A stretch of 64,000 nt of DNA from an uncultured Paludibaculum sp. GTDB taxonomy: Bacteria; Acidobacteriota; Terriglobia; Bryobacterales; Bryobacteraceae. A model generated the notes under the pieces. That model made no database searches and was not told the origin of the DNA. It worked only from the letters and a program-made list of their open reading frames with translations. Positions within the stretch are counted from its first letter, which is position 1. Every line of letters begins with the position of its first letter. The stretch lies in NCBI RefSeq assembly GCF_963665245.1, contig NZ_OY762269.1, positions 124,001 through 188,000 on the forward strand, given 5' to 3'. Made by a program: the position numbers and the translations under genes. Shown in pieces: positions 37,491 to 46,961 of the stretch.

Positions 37491-38930
37491 ATGGCCATGA
37501 GAAGAGGTTCGTTGGTTGGTCCGCTGGTCCTGATTGTGATCGGCGTCGTCTTCCTGCTGAAAAACATTCGGCCGGAGCTGCCGTTGTTTGAGCTCTTTAT
37601 GAGCTACTGGCCGTTCCTGCTCATAGCCTGGGGCGGGCTGCGCCTGGTGGAGATTCTGGTCACTTACTTCCGCGGCACGAAGCTGCCGGTAAGTGGCATC
37701 TCCGGTGCGGAATGGGCCCTGGTGATTATCCTCTCTGTGGTTGGCTCCTCCGTGTGGGGCGTTCGGCAGTTCACCCGGGACGGGTTGGGCCGCTTTCATG
37801 TCAACGGCGTTGAGGTCTTCGGCGAGAGCTTCGACTATAGTGTCGACTCTCAGAACCTGAAGGTGGGCACCGCGCCCCGTGTGGTGATTGAGAACGTTCG
37901 TGGCAATACGCGCATCATAGCCGGTGATACCGATCAGGTGACCGTCTCCGGCCGCAAGACCGTCCGCGCGATGGGCCGCGACGAAGCAGACAGGGCCAAC
38001 GATCTAACGAAAGTCCAGTGCACGGCTGCCGGAACCACCGTGACGATTTCGGGCAATCAGGACCGCGCCGACGGTCAGCGTGTCTCCACCGATCTCGAAA
38101 TCACGGTGCCCAAAGGCGCCTCCATCGAGGCCCGCGGCCGCTATGGCGACTTTGAGATCTCGGACGTCACAGGTGACGTGAACATCAACAGCGACAACGC
38201 TGGGGTTCGCCTGCAGAACATCGGTGGCCGTGTGAAAGTGGATACCCGCAAGAGTGACATTATCCGCGCCGTCGACCTAAAGAGCGATCTGGACCTGAAA
38301 GGGCGTGGCCGTGACGTCGAATTGGAAAATATCGCCGGCCAAGTCACAATCAACGGCTCGTATTCGGGCGAAACGACGATGCGGAAACTAGCCAAGACGG
38401 TGCGCTTTGAGAGCGCTGTGACGGATTTCCGGGTGGAGCGAATCCCCGGGGAGCTGCAACTGAGCCTCTCGTCGCTGACGGCGAACAATGTGGTCGGGCC
38501 GATGACCGTGCGAGCCCGGTCGAAGGACATCCGGCTCACCGACGTCTCGGACTCAATCGACCTGAATGTGGACAATGGCAACGTGGAAATCCTGCAGTCG
38601 AAGTTGCCCGTGGCTAAGATCAACGTGAAAGTGCGTACCGGGGCAATTGAGCTGGCCCTGCCGAAGGACGGCCGTTTCACATTGGATGCTTCTACCCAGC
38701 GCGGCGAAATCACCAATGATTTTGACGATCGTCTGAAGGAAACGAGTGAAGATCGTGGCTCGAAATTGCGTGGCTCGCTGGGAGCTGGACCGGAAATCAA
38801 GCTGGCCACCTCGCGCGGCGAGCTGACACTTCGGAAAATGGGCGTGGCGGAAGCCGCGACGCACGACATGCCAGCACCGCCGAAACCGCCCAAGGCACCG
38901 GCTCCGCCGGCTCGCGCCGACAATCAGTAG
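37491..38930 (+). CDS. LiaF-like TM plus DUF4097 beta-helix protein
   Basis: This is a 479-residue protein. Three membrane segments come first (LVLIVIGVVFLLKN; SYWPFLLIAWGGLRLVEIL; WALVIILSVVGSSVW). A long DUF4097 domain follows (~105-450), a right-handed beta-solenoid of short repeats (GDFEISDVTGDVNINSDNAG, VELENIAGQVTING). The last ~25 residues are Pro/Ala-rich. AAAGGAGGAC gives a near-perfect ribosome site before the ATG. DUF4097 proteins are typical targets of envelope-stress sigma factors and LiaFSR-type systems; they probably sit outside the inner membrane as sensors or scaffolds. It ends the operon with a strong terminator. Confidence 0.88.
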   Translation: MAMRRGSLVGPLVLIVIGVVFLLKNIRPELPLFELFMSYWPFLLIAWGGLRLVEILVTYFRGTKLPVSGISGAEWALVIILSVVGSSVWGVRQFTRDGLGRFHVNGVEVFGESFDYSVDSQNLKVGTAPRVVIENVRGNTRIIAGDTDQVTVSGRKTVRAMGRDEADRANDLTKVQCTAAGTTVTISGNQDRADGQRVSTDLEITVPKGASIEARGRYGDFEISDVTGDVNINSDNAGVRLQNIGGRVKVDTRKSDIIRAVDLKSDLDLKGRGRDVELENIAGQVTINGSYSGETTMRKLAKTVRFESAVTDFRVERIPGELQLSLSSLTANNVVGPMTVRARSKDIRLTDVSDSIDLNVDNGNVEILQSKLPVAKINVKVRTGAIELALPKDGRFTLDASTQRGEITNDFDDRLKETSEDRGSKLRGSLGAGPEIKLATSRGELTLRKMGVAEAATHDMPAPPKPPKAPAPPARADNQ

Positions 38931-39371
38931 GGCGAAACAGAACTCGTTCCGAATCATTGACAACCGGCTGGCCTTCGGGCCGGCCGGTTTCGTTTTCGGC
39001 TGCTTTAGGGCCTGAGCGTTGTTGGCCAGGGGCATTTCACTTAGCGGCTCTAGGTAGCACTGCCCTGCCCGCCTGGGTACTCCACTCGCTGTCTTTCCCA
39101 CTGTGAATCCCACAGAATAAACCATCAAAAGTATTGCGAACATCTGATCTATTCCGCGGATAAAGGAAGACGGGAAGATCAGATCGATTGGGCTGCCAGG
39201 CGCAACCGGTCCGAAGAGGCCGAAGCCGGGCACCCATGGCTGGCGCAGCACTTGTGATCCGGTCACTGCCTCTGAAGTGGGAAACAACCGAACAGAAACC
39301 CTCGGATGGGCGCCGAGGCGATGACCTGAAACCACAAGTCTGCCCTGCATTGGTTTTTGGCTGGAAAGAAC
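38931..39371. other. gap between envelope operon and chemosensory operon
   Basis: These 441 bases contain the terminator at 38962-38990. The rest shows lower GC, near-matching AGATCAGAT / ATCTGATCT elements around 39149-39186, and open frames without a ribosome site or conserved pattern. No gene, riboswitch or repeat was convincing; the promoter of the chemosensory operon should lie here but was not identified. Confidence 0.5.
38962..38990 (+). terminator. rho-independent terminator of the ECF/DUF4097 operon
   Basis: AACCGGCTGGCC and GGCCGGCCGGTT form a 12-bp stem (one G-T pair) capped by a TTCG tetraloop, followed by TTCGTTTTC. It lies 31 bases after the DUF4097 stop. Confidence 0.92.
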
Positions 39372-40460
39372 ATGGCGGAAGTGGAACTGGCAAACAAGCA
39401 CGTGCGGCTGCGGGAGGCCGTGGCAGCGGCCAAACTGGGCCACAAGAGCATGGCCAGACGTCTGTTCCGCGAGCTCGTTGAATCCGATCCAAGAAACGAA
39501 GAGGCTTGGCTGTGGAGTGCGGCGCTGGCCGAGACGCCGGACGAGGCGCATCGCAGTCTGGTGAAAGTTCTCGACATCAACCCCAACAACCACCATGCCT
39601 TGAACGCGCTGGCTTTGCAGCGCCTGCGAGAGGCCGCGCTTCGGCAGCAACGCGCCGAGCTGGCGCTGGACCAGAAGACGCAGGCGGCCCAATCCGCGCC
39701 GGCAACTGCCGCCGTACAGGCCGGGCCGGTTCCGAGAGTCGCGGCGCAGCGGGCCGTGCCTGAGCCAGCAGCGTGGCATTGTCCGCTCTGCAACGCGGAA
39801 TCATCCCGCGCCGTGAAGAACTGCCCACGTTGCGGCGCACTGTTGACGCTGGAGAGTCTCGACGATCTGGCCGCCAGCCGTGATGTTGACGAGAACACAC
39901 TGCTGGAGGCCATTCAGAGAATCCTCAAGGAGCTCCGCAGCCAGCCCACATTTGAGGGACACCTCAATCTGGCGCGGGCCTATCTGAATCTGAACCGTTC
40001 GGCCGAGGCCCTCCCGCACCTGGAGAAAGCGTCGCAACTCAAGCCGGGTGAGACCTCGGTGAAGCAGGCGCTGGAGAAGTTGCGCAACCGTCGGCTCATC
40101 CTGGCGGTGGACGACAGCACCACAGTTCGCAAGATTGTCGCGGTCACACTCGAGCGCTACGGCTATCGTGTGCTCACCGCCATGGACGGAATGCAGGCGC
40201 TGGCCAAACTCGACGAACAGCGCCCGGACCTGATCCTGCTCGACATCACAATGCCGCGCATGGACGGCTACCAGGTCTGCAAGACGATCAAACAGAACGC
40301 ATATACCAAGCCGATTCCCGTCCTCATGCTCTCGGGCAAAGACGGGTTCTTCGACAAGGTGAAGGGAAAACTGGCCGGAGCGACCGATTACCTGACGAAA
40401 CCGTTCCAGGAAGAAGCGCTCGTCAAGGCAGTGGAAAAACATCTGAAGCCGAGGTCATAA
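39372..40460 (+). CDS. TPR - zinc ribbon - receiver fusion (PilG-like response regulator)
   Basis: This is a 362-residue protein. Residues ~5-80 are TPR-like (KLGHKSMARRLFRELVESDP; ALAETPDEAHRSL). A four-cysteine zinc ribbon follows at 137-154 (CPLC / CPRC), then another helical repeat (HLNLARAYLNLNRSAEALPH) and a C-terminal receiver domain (LAVDDSTTVRK; LILLDITMPRMDG; LTKPFQ). ATG at 39372 has GGAAAG upstream; TTG at 39357 is less likely. The receiver resembles PilG, which is phosphorylated by ChpA and acts on pilus motors. The TPR/zinc part may dock it to a target. First gene of the chemosensory operon. Confidence 0.85.
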   Translation: MAEVELANKHVRLREAVAAAKLGHKSMARRLFRELVESDPRNEEAWLWSAALAETPDEAHRSLVKVLDINPNNHHALNALALQRLREAALRQQRAELALDQKTQAAQSAPATAAVQAGPVPRVAAQRAVPEPAAWHCPLCNAESSRAVKNCPRCGALLTLESLDDLAASRDVDENTLLEAIQRILKELRSQPTFEGHLNLARAYLNLNRSAEALPHLEKASQLKPGETSVKQALEKLRNRRLILAVDDSTTVRKIVAVTLERYGYRVLTAMDGMQALAKLDEQRPDLILLDITMPRMDGYQVCKTIKQNAYTKPIPVLMLSGKDGFFDKVKGKLAGATDYLTKPFQEEALVKAVEKHLKPRS

Positions 40461-40488
40461 CGGCCGCGGCCTGAGCGAGGGAAGGATT

Positions 40489-40851
40489 ATGGCGAGAACC
40501 ATTCTTGTGGTGGACGACAGTCCAGCTCATCTGAAACTGATGCAGTCGGCGATCGAAGGGCGGGGATACGAAATTCTCACCGCCGCCGACGGAGAAGAAG
40601 CCCTGCACCACGCGCAGGCCTTCCATCCCGATGTGATTCTGTTGGACGTAGTGCTGCCCAAGAAGAACGGCTACCAGGTGTGCCGCCAACTGAAGGCGGC
40701 CGGCGATACCCGGGCGATCAAGATCATCATGGTCAGCAGCAAGGCGCAGGACTCTGACCGGTACTGGGGCATGAAGCAAGGTGCTGACGGCTATGTCACC
40801 AAGCCCTTTGAGCCGGCTGACCTCCTGGCCGCCGTGGAGAGCGCTCTCTAG
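40489..40851 (+). CDS. single-domain response regulator (PilH/CheY-like)
   Basis: This is a 120-residue receiver with no output domain: VVDDSPAHLKL (acidic pair), VILLDVVLPKKNGY (phosphorylated Asp), MVSSKAQDSDRYWG and the lysine of VTKPFEP. It matches PilH/CheY in length and in its place beside a PilG-like gene. Its AGGGAAGGATT ribosome site is good. PilH-type proteins act as phosphate sinks or drive pilus retraction. Confidence 0.92.
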   Translation: MARTILVVDDSPAHLKLMQSAIEGRGYEILTAADGEEALHHAQAFHPDVILLDVVLPKKNGYQVCRQLKAAGDTRAIKIIMVSSKAQDSDRYWGMKQGADGYVTKPFEPADLLAAVESAL

Positions 40852-40872
40852 TCGCCACGCGAGGTACGCACC

Positions 40873-41985
40873 ATGAGCGACTCTGAGCGCGATGACCTGT
40901 TTCTTGGCTTCGACGGCCAAACCCCGGCCGAAAGCAGCGACCTGCCTATGGATGGTCTGCTGGCGGAGTTGCTGGGCAACTGGCAGGACCTGGATTCCAG
41001 CGAAACTGGAGAACCGGCCGCGAGCGACGATGAGCCCGCACTGGCTGAGCATGTCTCCGTTTCGGCGTTGATGGATCGCCTGCTGCAGGAGGAGACGGAG
41101 CCCGGGGCCGAAGTGCCCGTGGAAGCTGCCGCCCCCCTGCCCGAGGCCTACGTCGATCTGGAGTCTCTCTCGATTGTGCCCGCTGGGGCTGTGACTGCCG
41201 AAAGTGTTCCTACATCCGAGCTGCAAGTCGCGGAACCGGAGCCGCCGGAGCCTCTTCCGCTGTCTGACGCTACGCCCCCCGAGCCATCACCCGCTCCCTT
41301 GGCGGACCTCCTCCCGGACGAGCCGGAGCCGTCCGTGTTAGCTCTGCCCATCCAGCCGCAGATAGAGTCCATTGAGCTGGCAGCCCCCGCCGTTCAGAAC
41401 AATACGTTCTCTTCCGAGCCGGAAGGTCAGACGGACGACGGCGTGTTGCGGCAGTTGCTGGGTGTCATGAGAAAGGAACTGGCCGAGAGCGTCCGGCCCC
41501 GGTTGCCCGAATTGCCCGTGGGCTCCGGTCGCGTGACCGAGCGCTTTCTCGCCTTTCAGTTGGCCGGTGAAAGCTACGCCGTGCCGTTGACACGCGTCCT
41601 GGAGACAGAACGCCTGCCAAAAGCGACCAACGTCCCAGGGCTGCCTGCGTTTGTCATGGGTGTTGTGAATCTGCGTGGTTCGGTGCTGCCCCTGGTGGAT
41701 CTGGCGATGCTCCTGGAGTTGGAGCATAACAACCGGTCCCACGACGCCCGCATTCTCGTGGTGAAGCCGTCGCCGGACGATTCGCCCGTGGCGCTGGTGG
41801 TCGATGCTTTGCAGGGCGTCGCCCTGCTGGTGCGAGAGGAGTTGCACCGGACGCCGCACTGGCTGGACGGCCGCACCACTCCGTTTCTAGAAGGGATCGG
41901 CTCGCACAAGGGGCGATTGCTGAGTGTATTGGACCTGGACCGGGTATTTGCCGCGTCGGAGCTGCGCGAACAGCCGGCGGCCTAG
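40873..41985 (+). CDS. CheW-domain coupling protein with long acidic N-terminus (PilI-like)
   Basis: This is a 370-residue protein. About 215 residues of acidic, Pro/Ala/Glu-rich sequence come first and look disordered (EPEPPEPLPLSDATPPEPSP). A CheW domain follows at ~222-365 (FLAFQLAGESYAVPLTRVLE; GVVNLRGSVLPLVDLAMLL; VALVVDALQGVALL). CheW couples receptors to the CheA-type kinase. The long N-terminal arm is unusual for PilI and could tether other partners. Located between the PilH-like and receptor genes. Confidence 0.9.
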   Translation: MSDSERDDLFLGFDGQTPAESSDLPMDGLLAELLGNWQDLDSSETGEPAASDDEPALAEHVSVSALMDRLLQEETEPGAEVPVEAAAPLPEAYVDLESLSIVPAGAVTAESVPTSELQVAEPEPPEPLPLSDATPPEPSPAPLADLLPDEPEPSVLALPIQPQIESIELAAPAVQNNTFSSEPEGQTDDGVLRQLLGVMRKELAESVRPRLPELPVGSGRVTERFLAFQLAGESYAVPLTRVLETERLPKATNVPGLPAFVMGVVNLRGSVLPLVDLAMLLELEHNNRSHDARILVVKPSPDDSPVALVVDALQGVALLVREELHRTPHWLDGRTTPFLEGIGSHKGRLLSVLDLDRVFAASELREQPAA

Positions 41986-42060
41986 TGATCACGATCGGTT
42001 CCGGCCTTGGACCGGAGCGGGGTTTGAACGGTTTGGAGAGGTAAGGAGAGTCCCGTCGTC

Positions 42061-44244
42061 ATGAAGAACCTGAAGATCTGGCAGAAGCTGATGGTGCTGG
42101 CCCTGTTGGGCGCCACGCCGGTCATCGTATTGATGTTTCTGTTCGTCACCAGCCGCAACGAGCAAATCACGAAGTCGCGCGCCGAGCTCGCCGCACTCGA
42201 ATCGCTCCAGCCGGTCAGGCGTCTGTTGGAACACCTGGCGCAGCATCGCGCCCTGGCCAACGTGTATCTCACGGGCGACATGTCCGTGCAGAACGAACTG
42301 GCGAGGCTGCAGCGTGACGTGACCGCCGATGTTCAGGAGATCGCCGCATCCACGGGTAAGCAGAAGGAATTCGGCAAACAGTGGGATCAGATTACGGCGA
42401 CATGGAACATCCTGAAGGCGGGTGTGTTGACGATGCCGCCGAGCGAGGCGTTCGCGCTGCATACCGCGGCCGTTCAGAACACGCTGGCCCTGATCCGGCA
42501 GATGGGCGACACCAGTGGCTTGACCATGGATCCCGATGTGGAGTCGTTCTATCTGGCCGACAATCTGCTGGTGCAGGTCGTCCAGACGGCTGAGGCGCTG
42601 GAGGAGTTGCGGGCACAAGGCGCCAGCAGCGCCAGCAAGGGTAGGCTTTCGTCCGAGGACACGGCGCGGATGATGTTCCTCTCCCGGCAGATTGAGAACA
42701 CCAGCGACATTGTGGAGCGCAACGCCGAGATGGCGATGTCCAAGGACAAGGCCATGCGGGAGACGCTGGAACCGAAGGTGCGTGCCGCCCGCGAGAACGC
42801 CGGCTACTACTCGAAGCTCACGCGGTTTCAGTTCATTGAGGGGACTCCGTCGGTGAGCGCCAAGACCTATTACGAAGACGGGTCCAAGGCCGTGGCTGCC
42901 TACTTCGCGGTTTGGGACGCCAGCAGTTCCGCCATTGCCGGGTTGGTGGAGGCTCGGATTGAGGAGCTGAACAGCCAGAAGTGGCTGCAGTTGGGCTTCG
43001 TCCTCTGCATTCTGCTGCTGGCCGGCCTCTTCACGTCGCGCATTCAGCGCGGCATCACACAGCAGGTGAGCAACATCATGGGGTTGCTGCGCGCGATCGA
43101 CGCAGGCGACTTCCGGGCGCGCGCCGAAGTGTTGTCCGGCGACGAACTGGGCAGCATTGCCCAGGGCCTGAACGGTACTCTGGACAGCACTCTGAGCCTG
43201 ATGCAGTCCCGTGAGGAGCGCGACCAGATTCAGCACAGCATTCAGCGGCTGCTGGACGAGGTGAGTGGTGTGGCCGAAGGCGACCTCCGCAAGGAAGCCG
43301 AGGTCACGGCCGATATCACGGGTGCCATCGCCGACTCGTTCAACTACATGATGGCCGAGCTTCGCACCATCATTTCGACGGTGCAGAAGACAACCTTTGC
43401 CGTGAACAACTCGGCCAATCAGGTGCAGACCACGGCCGAAGTTCTGGCGCGAGGCAGCGAAGAGCAGTCCGTTCAGATCATCCAGGCATCGTCGGCCATC
43501 GAGCAGATGGCGGGTTCGATCCAGCAGGTGTCGAAGACCGCTTCGAGCGCCGCGGTGGTTGCGCAGGAAGCGCTGGGCAGCGCGCAGCAGGGCGCGCAGT
43601 CGGTGCGCAAGACGATCGAGGGCATGAATGCCATCCGCGGCCAGGTGCAGGAGACATCCAAGCGCATCAAGCGGCTGGGCGAGAGCTCGCAGGAGATTGG
43701 CGAGATCGTCGAGCTCATCGGCGACATCGCCGACCGCACCAGTATCCTGGCTTTGAACGCGTCCATACAGGCCGCCATGGCCGGGGAAGCAGGCAAGGGC
43801 TTTGCGGTAGTCGCGGACGAAGTGGAGCGGCTGGCCGAACGTTCCACGGAAGCCACCAAGCGCATCGGCGCACTGATCAAGTCGGTGCAGGGCGACATGA
43901 CCGAGGCCATCTCGGCCATGGAGGAGACGACGCGCGAAGTGGTGGGCGGGTCGCAACTGGCCAACGAGGCCGGCCAGCGGCTATCGCAGATCGAGGCGGT
44001 TTCGAAGAGTATGGCCGATCTGGTGTCGCAGATCTCCCTTGCGGCGCAACAACAGGCCGTGGGCTCGGACGCTGTTGCGCGCAACGTGACCGGCATCTCG
44101 GACGTGACACAGCAGACGGCCGTCGGCGCCAAGCAGGCCGCGTCCTCCATCCGCCAACTGGCGGCGCTCGCTGAGGAACTCAACCGCTCGGTGAGCCGGT
44201 TCAAGCTGCCGGCCAGCGATTCGAGGACGCCTCTAGCCGCTTAG
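42061..44244 (+). CDS. methyl-accepting chemotaxis protein, PilJ-like
   Basis: This is a 727-residue receptor. TM1 at ~13-30 (VLALLGATPVIVLMFLFV) and TM2 at ~310-328 (LGFVLCILLLAGLFT) enclose a ~275-residue helical sensor. HAMP-like segments follow (GLLRAIDAGDFRARAEVLSG; VSGVAEGDLRKEAEVTADI). The signalling domain has the hairpin tip typical of PilJ (GDIADRTSILALNASIQAAM, GEAGKGFAVVADEVERLAER). No CheR-docking pentapeptide is seen at the C-terminus (ends in TPLAA). It probably senses surface contact or type IV pilus state rather than a diffusible attractant. Confidence 0.93.
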   Translation: MKNLKIWQKLMVLALLGATPVIVLMFLFVTSRNEQITKSRAELAALESLQPVRRLLEHLAQHRALANVYLTGDMSVQNELARLQRDVTADVQEIAASTGKQKEFGKQWDQITATWNILKAGVLTMPPSEAFALHTAAVQNTLALIRQMGDTSGLTMDPDVESFYLADNLLVQVVQTAEALEELRAQGASSASKGRLSSEDTARMMFLSRQIENTSDIVERNAEMAMSKDKAMRETLEPKVRAARENAGYYSKLTRFQFIEGTPSVSAKTYYEDGSKAVAAYFAVWDASSSAIAGLVEARIEELNSQKWLQLGFVLCILLLAGLFTSRIQRGITQQVSNIMGLLRAIDAGDFRARAEVLSGDELGSIAQGLNGTLDSTLSLMQSREERDQIQHSIQRLLDEVSGVAEGDLRKEAEVTADITGAIADSFNYMMAELRTIISTVQKTTFAVNNSANQVQTTAEVLARGSEEQSVQIIQASSAIEQMAGSIQQVSKTASSAAVVAQEALGSAQQGAQSVRKTIEGMNAIRGQVQETSKRIKRLGESSQEIGEIVELIGDIADRTSILALNASIQAAMAGEAGKGFAVVADEVERLAERSTEATKRIGALIKSVQGDMTEAISAMEETTREVVGGSQLANEAGQRLSQIEAVSKSMADLVSQISLAAQQQAVGSDAVARNVTGISDVTQQTAVGAKQAASSIRQLAALAEELNRSVSRFKLPASDSRTPLAA

Positions 44245-44276
44245 GCGGAACTGGAGGAAGTGAGAAGGAGCGAGCT

Positions 44277-46961
44277 ATGAGCAATGCGCTCGATCCCGAG
44301 GTATTGCGCGGCTTCCTGGAAGAAGCCCGCAGCTACCTGCCCGGCATGGACCGCTGCCTGGCGGCCCTACTGGTCACTCCGGGCGACCAGAAGGCTGCCG
44401 AGGAGTTGCACCGGTTGTCGCACTGTGTCAGCGGAGCCAGTCGCGTCATCGGTATGGGCGACCTGGGCGACGCCGCGCGTGTAGTGGAGACGCTGCTCGA
44501 TCCCGTCGTGCTGGATGAACAGCCGCTCGATCCCACTCTCCTCGACCCGTTGACCCTCGGTGTCCGGCGCATGGCGGAGTTGTTGGCGGCCATCCCGGAG
44601 CCCGAAGTGCAGCCTGAACTCTCCGAGCCTCAGCTCGACCGGATTCCGGCCGACCTGCTCGCGGGGTTTTTGGAAGAGGCGGATGAGCACCTGCAGAACA
44701 CCGGCCTGCAGTTTCGTGAGCTCGGCACGCGTACGTCCGATCGCGGCCCAGTGCTGCGCGAGATCCGCCGTTCCATTCACACGATCAAAGGCGCCGCGGC
44801 CATGGTCGGTCTGGAGACCTTCAGTCGCCTCGCGCATCGTATGGAAGATCTGCTGGATCTTCTCTATGAGGGACGCCTGGAGTATTCGCCCGACCGGCAC
44901 GAACTGCTAGTGGCCACCTACGATACGCTCAGCGATCTGGTGCGCCAGCGCGGACGCGTTGGGCACCTGTCGCACGTAATCCGCGAGTTGCTGCAGGTCT
45001 ACGATCTGGCCGTCGCCGATCTCGAAGAGCATGGAGCTCCCGAGCCGGAGCCCGCCCCCAGCGCCCCCGTTGAGGCGGCCTCTCTGCCCATGCCGGAGAC
45101 CGAGATCGCCGATTCCAGTAGGATGGTGCGCGCGCCTCTGGAGCGGCTGGACGACCTGGTTCGCCTGGTCGGCGAGCTCTTCGTGAACCGTGCCGGCTTT
45201 GAACGGCACCTGGCGGCCTATGCCCGCGAGGTGGAAGAGCTCACGCTGAGCCTGCAGCGCATCCGCCGGCTAACCAGCCAGTTTGATGCCGACCACCTGG
45301 CACTGCCTTCGAACGACCGGGTGGCCCCGGCGCCGGCCAACGGTCACTACGCACCCGAGTTCGACGCCCTGGAGTTCGACCGCTACACGCAGCTCCACCT
45401 GCTCTCGCGCGAATTGACCGAGACCACCAACGACCTGGCCACGGCCACGTCGCAGCTCAACCAGTTGACCGGCTCGTTCGACAGCTACCTCAGCATACAG
45501 GGCCGCCTCACCAGTGAGGTGCAGGACAAGCTGGTGCGCCTGCGCATGGTGCCGTTGAGCCTGCTGGCCAATCGTCTGCACCGCACCGTCCGTGTGGCTT
45601 CCCAGAAGAGTGGGAAGCTGGCGGATTTGGAGGTGGAGGGCATGACGGCCGAGCTCGACAAGAGCGTGGTGGAACAGTTGGCCGCTCCGCTCGATCACCT
45701 GTTGCGCAACGCCGTCGACCATGGCATCGAGCCGCCGGAAGTGCGTCGCGCCGCCGGCAAACCAGAGCACGGCTGCGTTCGTTTGCGGGCCACCCAGGAA
45801 GGCACCGAGGTGGTCATCCGCCTCAGCGACGATGGCGCGGGCGTCGATCCCGAGCGCATTCGCGAGACTGCGGCGCGCCTTGGCTTCCTCAGTGAGAGCG
45901 AGGCCGCCCAGGCGACACGGCAACAGTTGTTTGCCCTCATCTTCGAACCCGGTTTCAGCACATCGGCAACCGTCAGCGAGATCTCCGGTCGCGGCGTCGG
46001 TCTGGATGTCGTGAAGGGCGCGGTGGAGGCACTCAAAGGCAGCGTTACGTTGGAGTCGCCGGTGGGCGAGGGTGCCACGTTCACCGTGCGCATGCCCACC
46101 ACGCTCGCCATCACCAAGGTGCTGTTTGTGGAGGACCAGCAGGAGACCTATGCCTTGCCCCTGGCCGCGATCTCTCAAGTGGCGCGCCTGGAACCTTCAC
46201 AGCTTGAGCAGGTGAGTCACAAGCCGGTGGTGCGGCTGGGCTCCAGCCTGTTGCCGTTGCTCTACCTGTCGGATGCGCTCAATCTGCCGCGCGCCAAGGC
46301 CGACCTGGCGGCGCGCCAGCCACTTTTGGTGCTGCGATCGGGGAATGAAGAGTTCGCCCTGGCGGTGGACCGCATCTCCGGCGCCCGTGAGGTGATGGTC
46401 AAGCCGTTGGCCGGCATCATGCGGCGTTCCGCCAGCGTCGGCGGCGCCACGCTGCTGGGCGACGGCAGCGTCGTTCTCATCCTCAACCCCTCCGCGCTGT
46501 CGCCGGGCTTCCAGCAGACCCAGAAGGTGCGCGCCGGGGCGGCCCGGGTCGTCGCCACGCAACGCAGGCCGCTCAACGTCCTGATCGTCGACGATTCGCT
46601 CAGTGTGCGTCGCGTCGTGGCCAACCTTGTCAAGAACAACGGTTGGAATCCCTTGCAGGCCAAGGACGGGCTGGAGGCGCTGGAGATGCTCCAGCATATC
46701 GACCATAAGCCGGATGTGATTCTGATGGACATCGAGATGCCTCGCATGGATGGGTTCGAACTCACGGCCACGCTGCGGTCGCAGCCCGACTACAACAAGA
46801 CGCCCATCGTGATGCTCACCTCGCGTGCTGGTGAGAAGCACCGCAACAAGGCGCTCTCATTGGGCGCCACTCACTATCTGGTGAAGCCCTATCAGGAAGA
46901 GATGCTGCTTTCGATCCTTCGGCGCAGTGCCGAGACGGGATCCTCGACGAGGGTAGCCTGA
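44277..46961 (+). CDS. ChpA/CheA-like hybrid chemosensory histidine kinase
   Basis: This is an 894-residue protein with five parts. The first Hpt-like domain (~8-75) has His49 in LSHCVSGAS, but the usual K of H-x2-K-G is Ser. The second Hpt (~125-235) has a normal motif (SIHTIKGAAAMVGL; His168). A dimerisation/P3 segment follows (LERLDDLVRLVGELFVNRAG), then an ATPase domain (LRNAVDHGIEPPE; LSDDGAGVDP; SGRGVGLDVV), a CheW-like P5 (ATTFTVRM region onward; VLFVEDQQETYALPLAAI) and a C-terminal receiver (LIVDDSLSVRR; VILMDIEMPRMDG; LVKPYQE). Pseudomonas ChpA is much longer; this is a compact version. It shares TGATG with the next CheW-like gene. Confidence 0.92.
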   Translation: MSNALDPEVLRGFLEEARSYLPGMDRCLAALLVTPGDQKAAEELHRLSHCVSGASRVIGMGDLGDAARVVETLLDPVVLDEQPLDPTLLDPLTLGVRRMAELLAAIPEPEVQPELSEPQLDRIPADLLAGFLEEADEHLQNTGLQFRELGTRTSDRGPVLREIRRSIHTIKGAAAMVGLETFSRLAHRMEDLLDLLYEGRLEYSPDRHELLVATYDTLSDLVRQRGRVGHLSHVIRELLQVYDLAVADLEEHGAPEPEPAPSAPVEAASLPMPETEIADSSRMVRAPLERLDDLVRLVGELFVNRAGFERHLAAYAREVEELTLSLQRIRRLTSQFDADHLALPSNDRVAPAPANGHYAPEFDALEFDRYTQLHLLSRELTETTNDLATATSQLNQLTGSFDSYLSIQGRLTSEVQDKLVRLRMVPLSLLANRLHRTVRVASQKSGKLADLEVEGMTAELDKSVVEQLAAPLDHLLRNAVDHGIEPPEVRRAAGKPEHGCVRLRATQEGTEVVIRLSDDGAGVDPERIRETAARLGFLSESEAAQATRQQLFALIFEPGFSTSATVSEISGRGVGLDVVKGAVEALKGSVTLESPVGEGATFTVRMPTTLAITKVLFVEDQQETYALPLAAISQVARLEPSQLEQVSHKPVVRLGSSLLPLLYLSDALNLPRAKADLAARQPLLVLRSGNEEFALAVDRISGAREVMVKPLAGIMRRSASVGGATLLGDGSVVLILNPSALSPGFQQTQKVRAGAARVVATQRRPLNVLIVDDSLSVRRVVANLVKNNGWNPLQAKDGLEALEMLQHIDHKPDVILMDIEMPRMDGFELTATLRSQPDYNKTPIVMLTSRAGEKHRNKALSLGATHYLVKPYQEEMLLSILRRSAETGSSTRVA

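Noticed and set aside
39100..39371. Possible c-di-GMP riboswitch before the chemosensory operon
   Set aside because: Short GCGCAACC and GCCGAAGCC segments recall the motif, but the GEMM core and its two paired arms cannot be formed.
38553..39779. Minus-strand open frame covering the gap before the chemosensory operon
   Set aside because: It overlaps a strong plus-strand terminator and the ends of two real genes; the part inside the gap is readable but has no start signal or family pattern.
41989..43956. 655-residue open frame opposite the PilJ-like receptor
   Set aside because: Long only because of high GC; Leu/His/Arg-rich and without motifs, while the plus strand codes a clear receptor.
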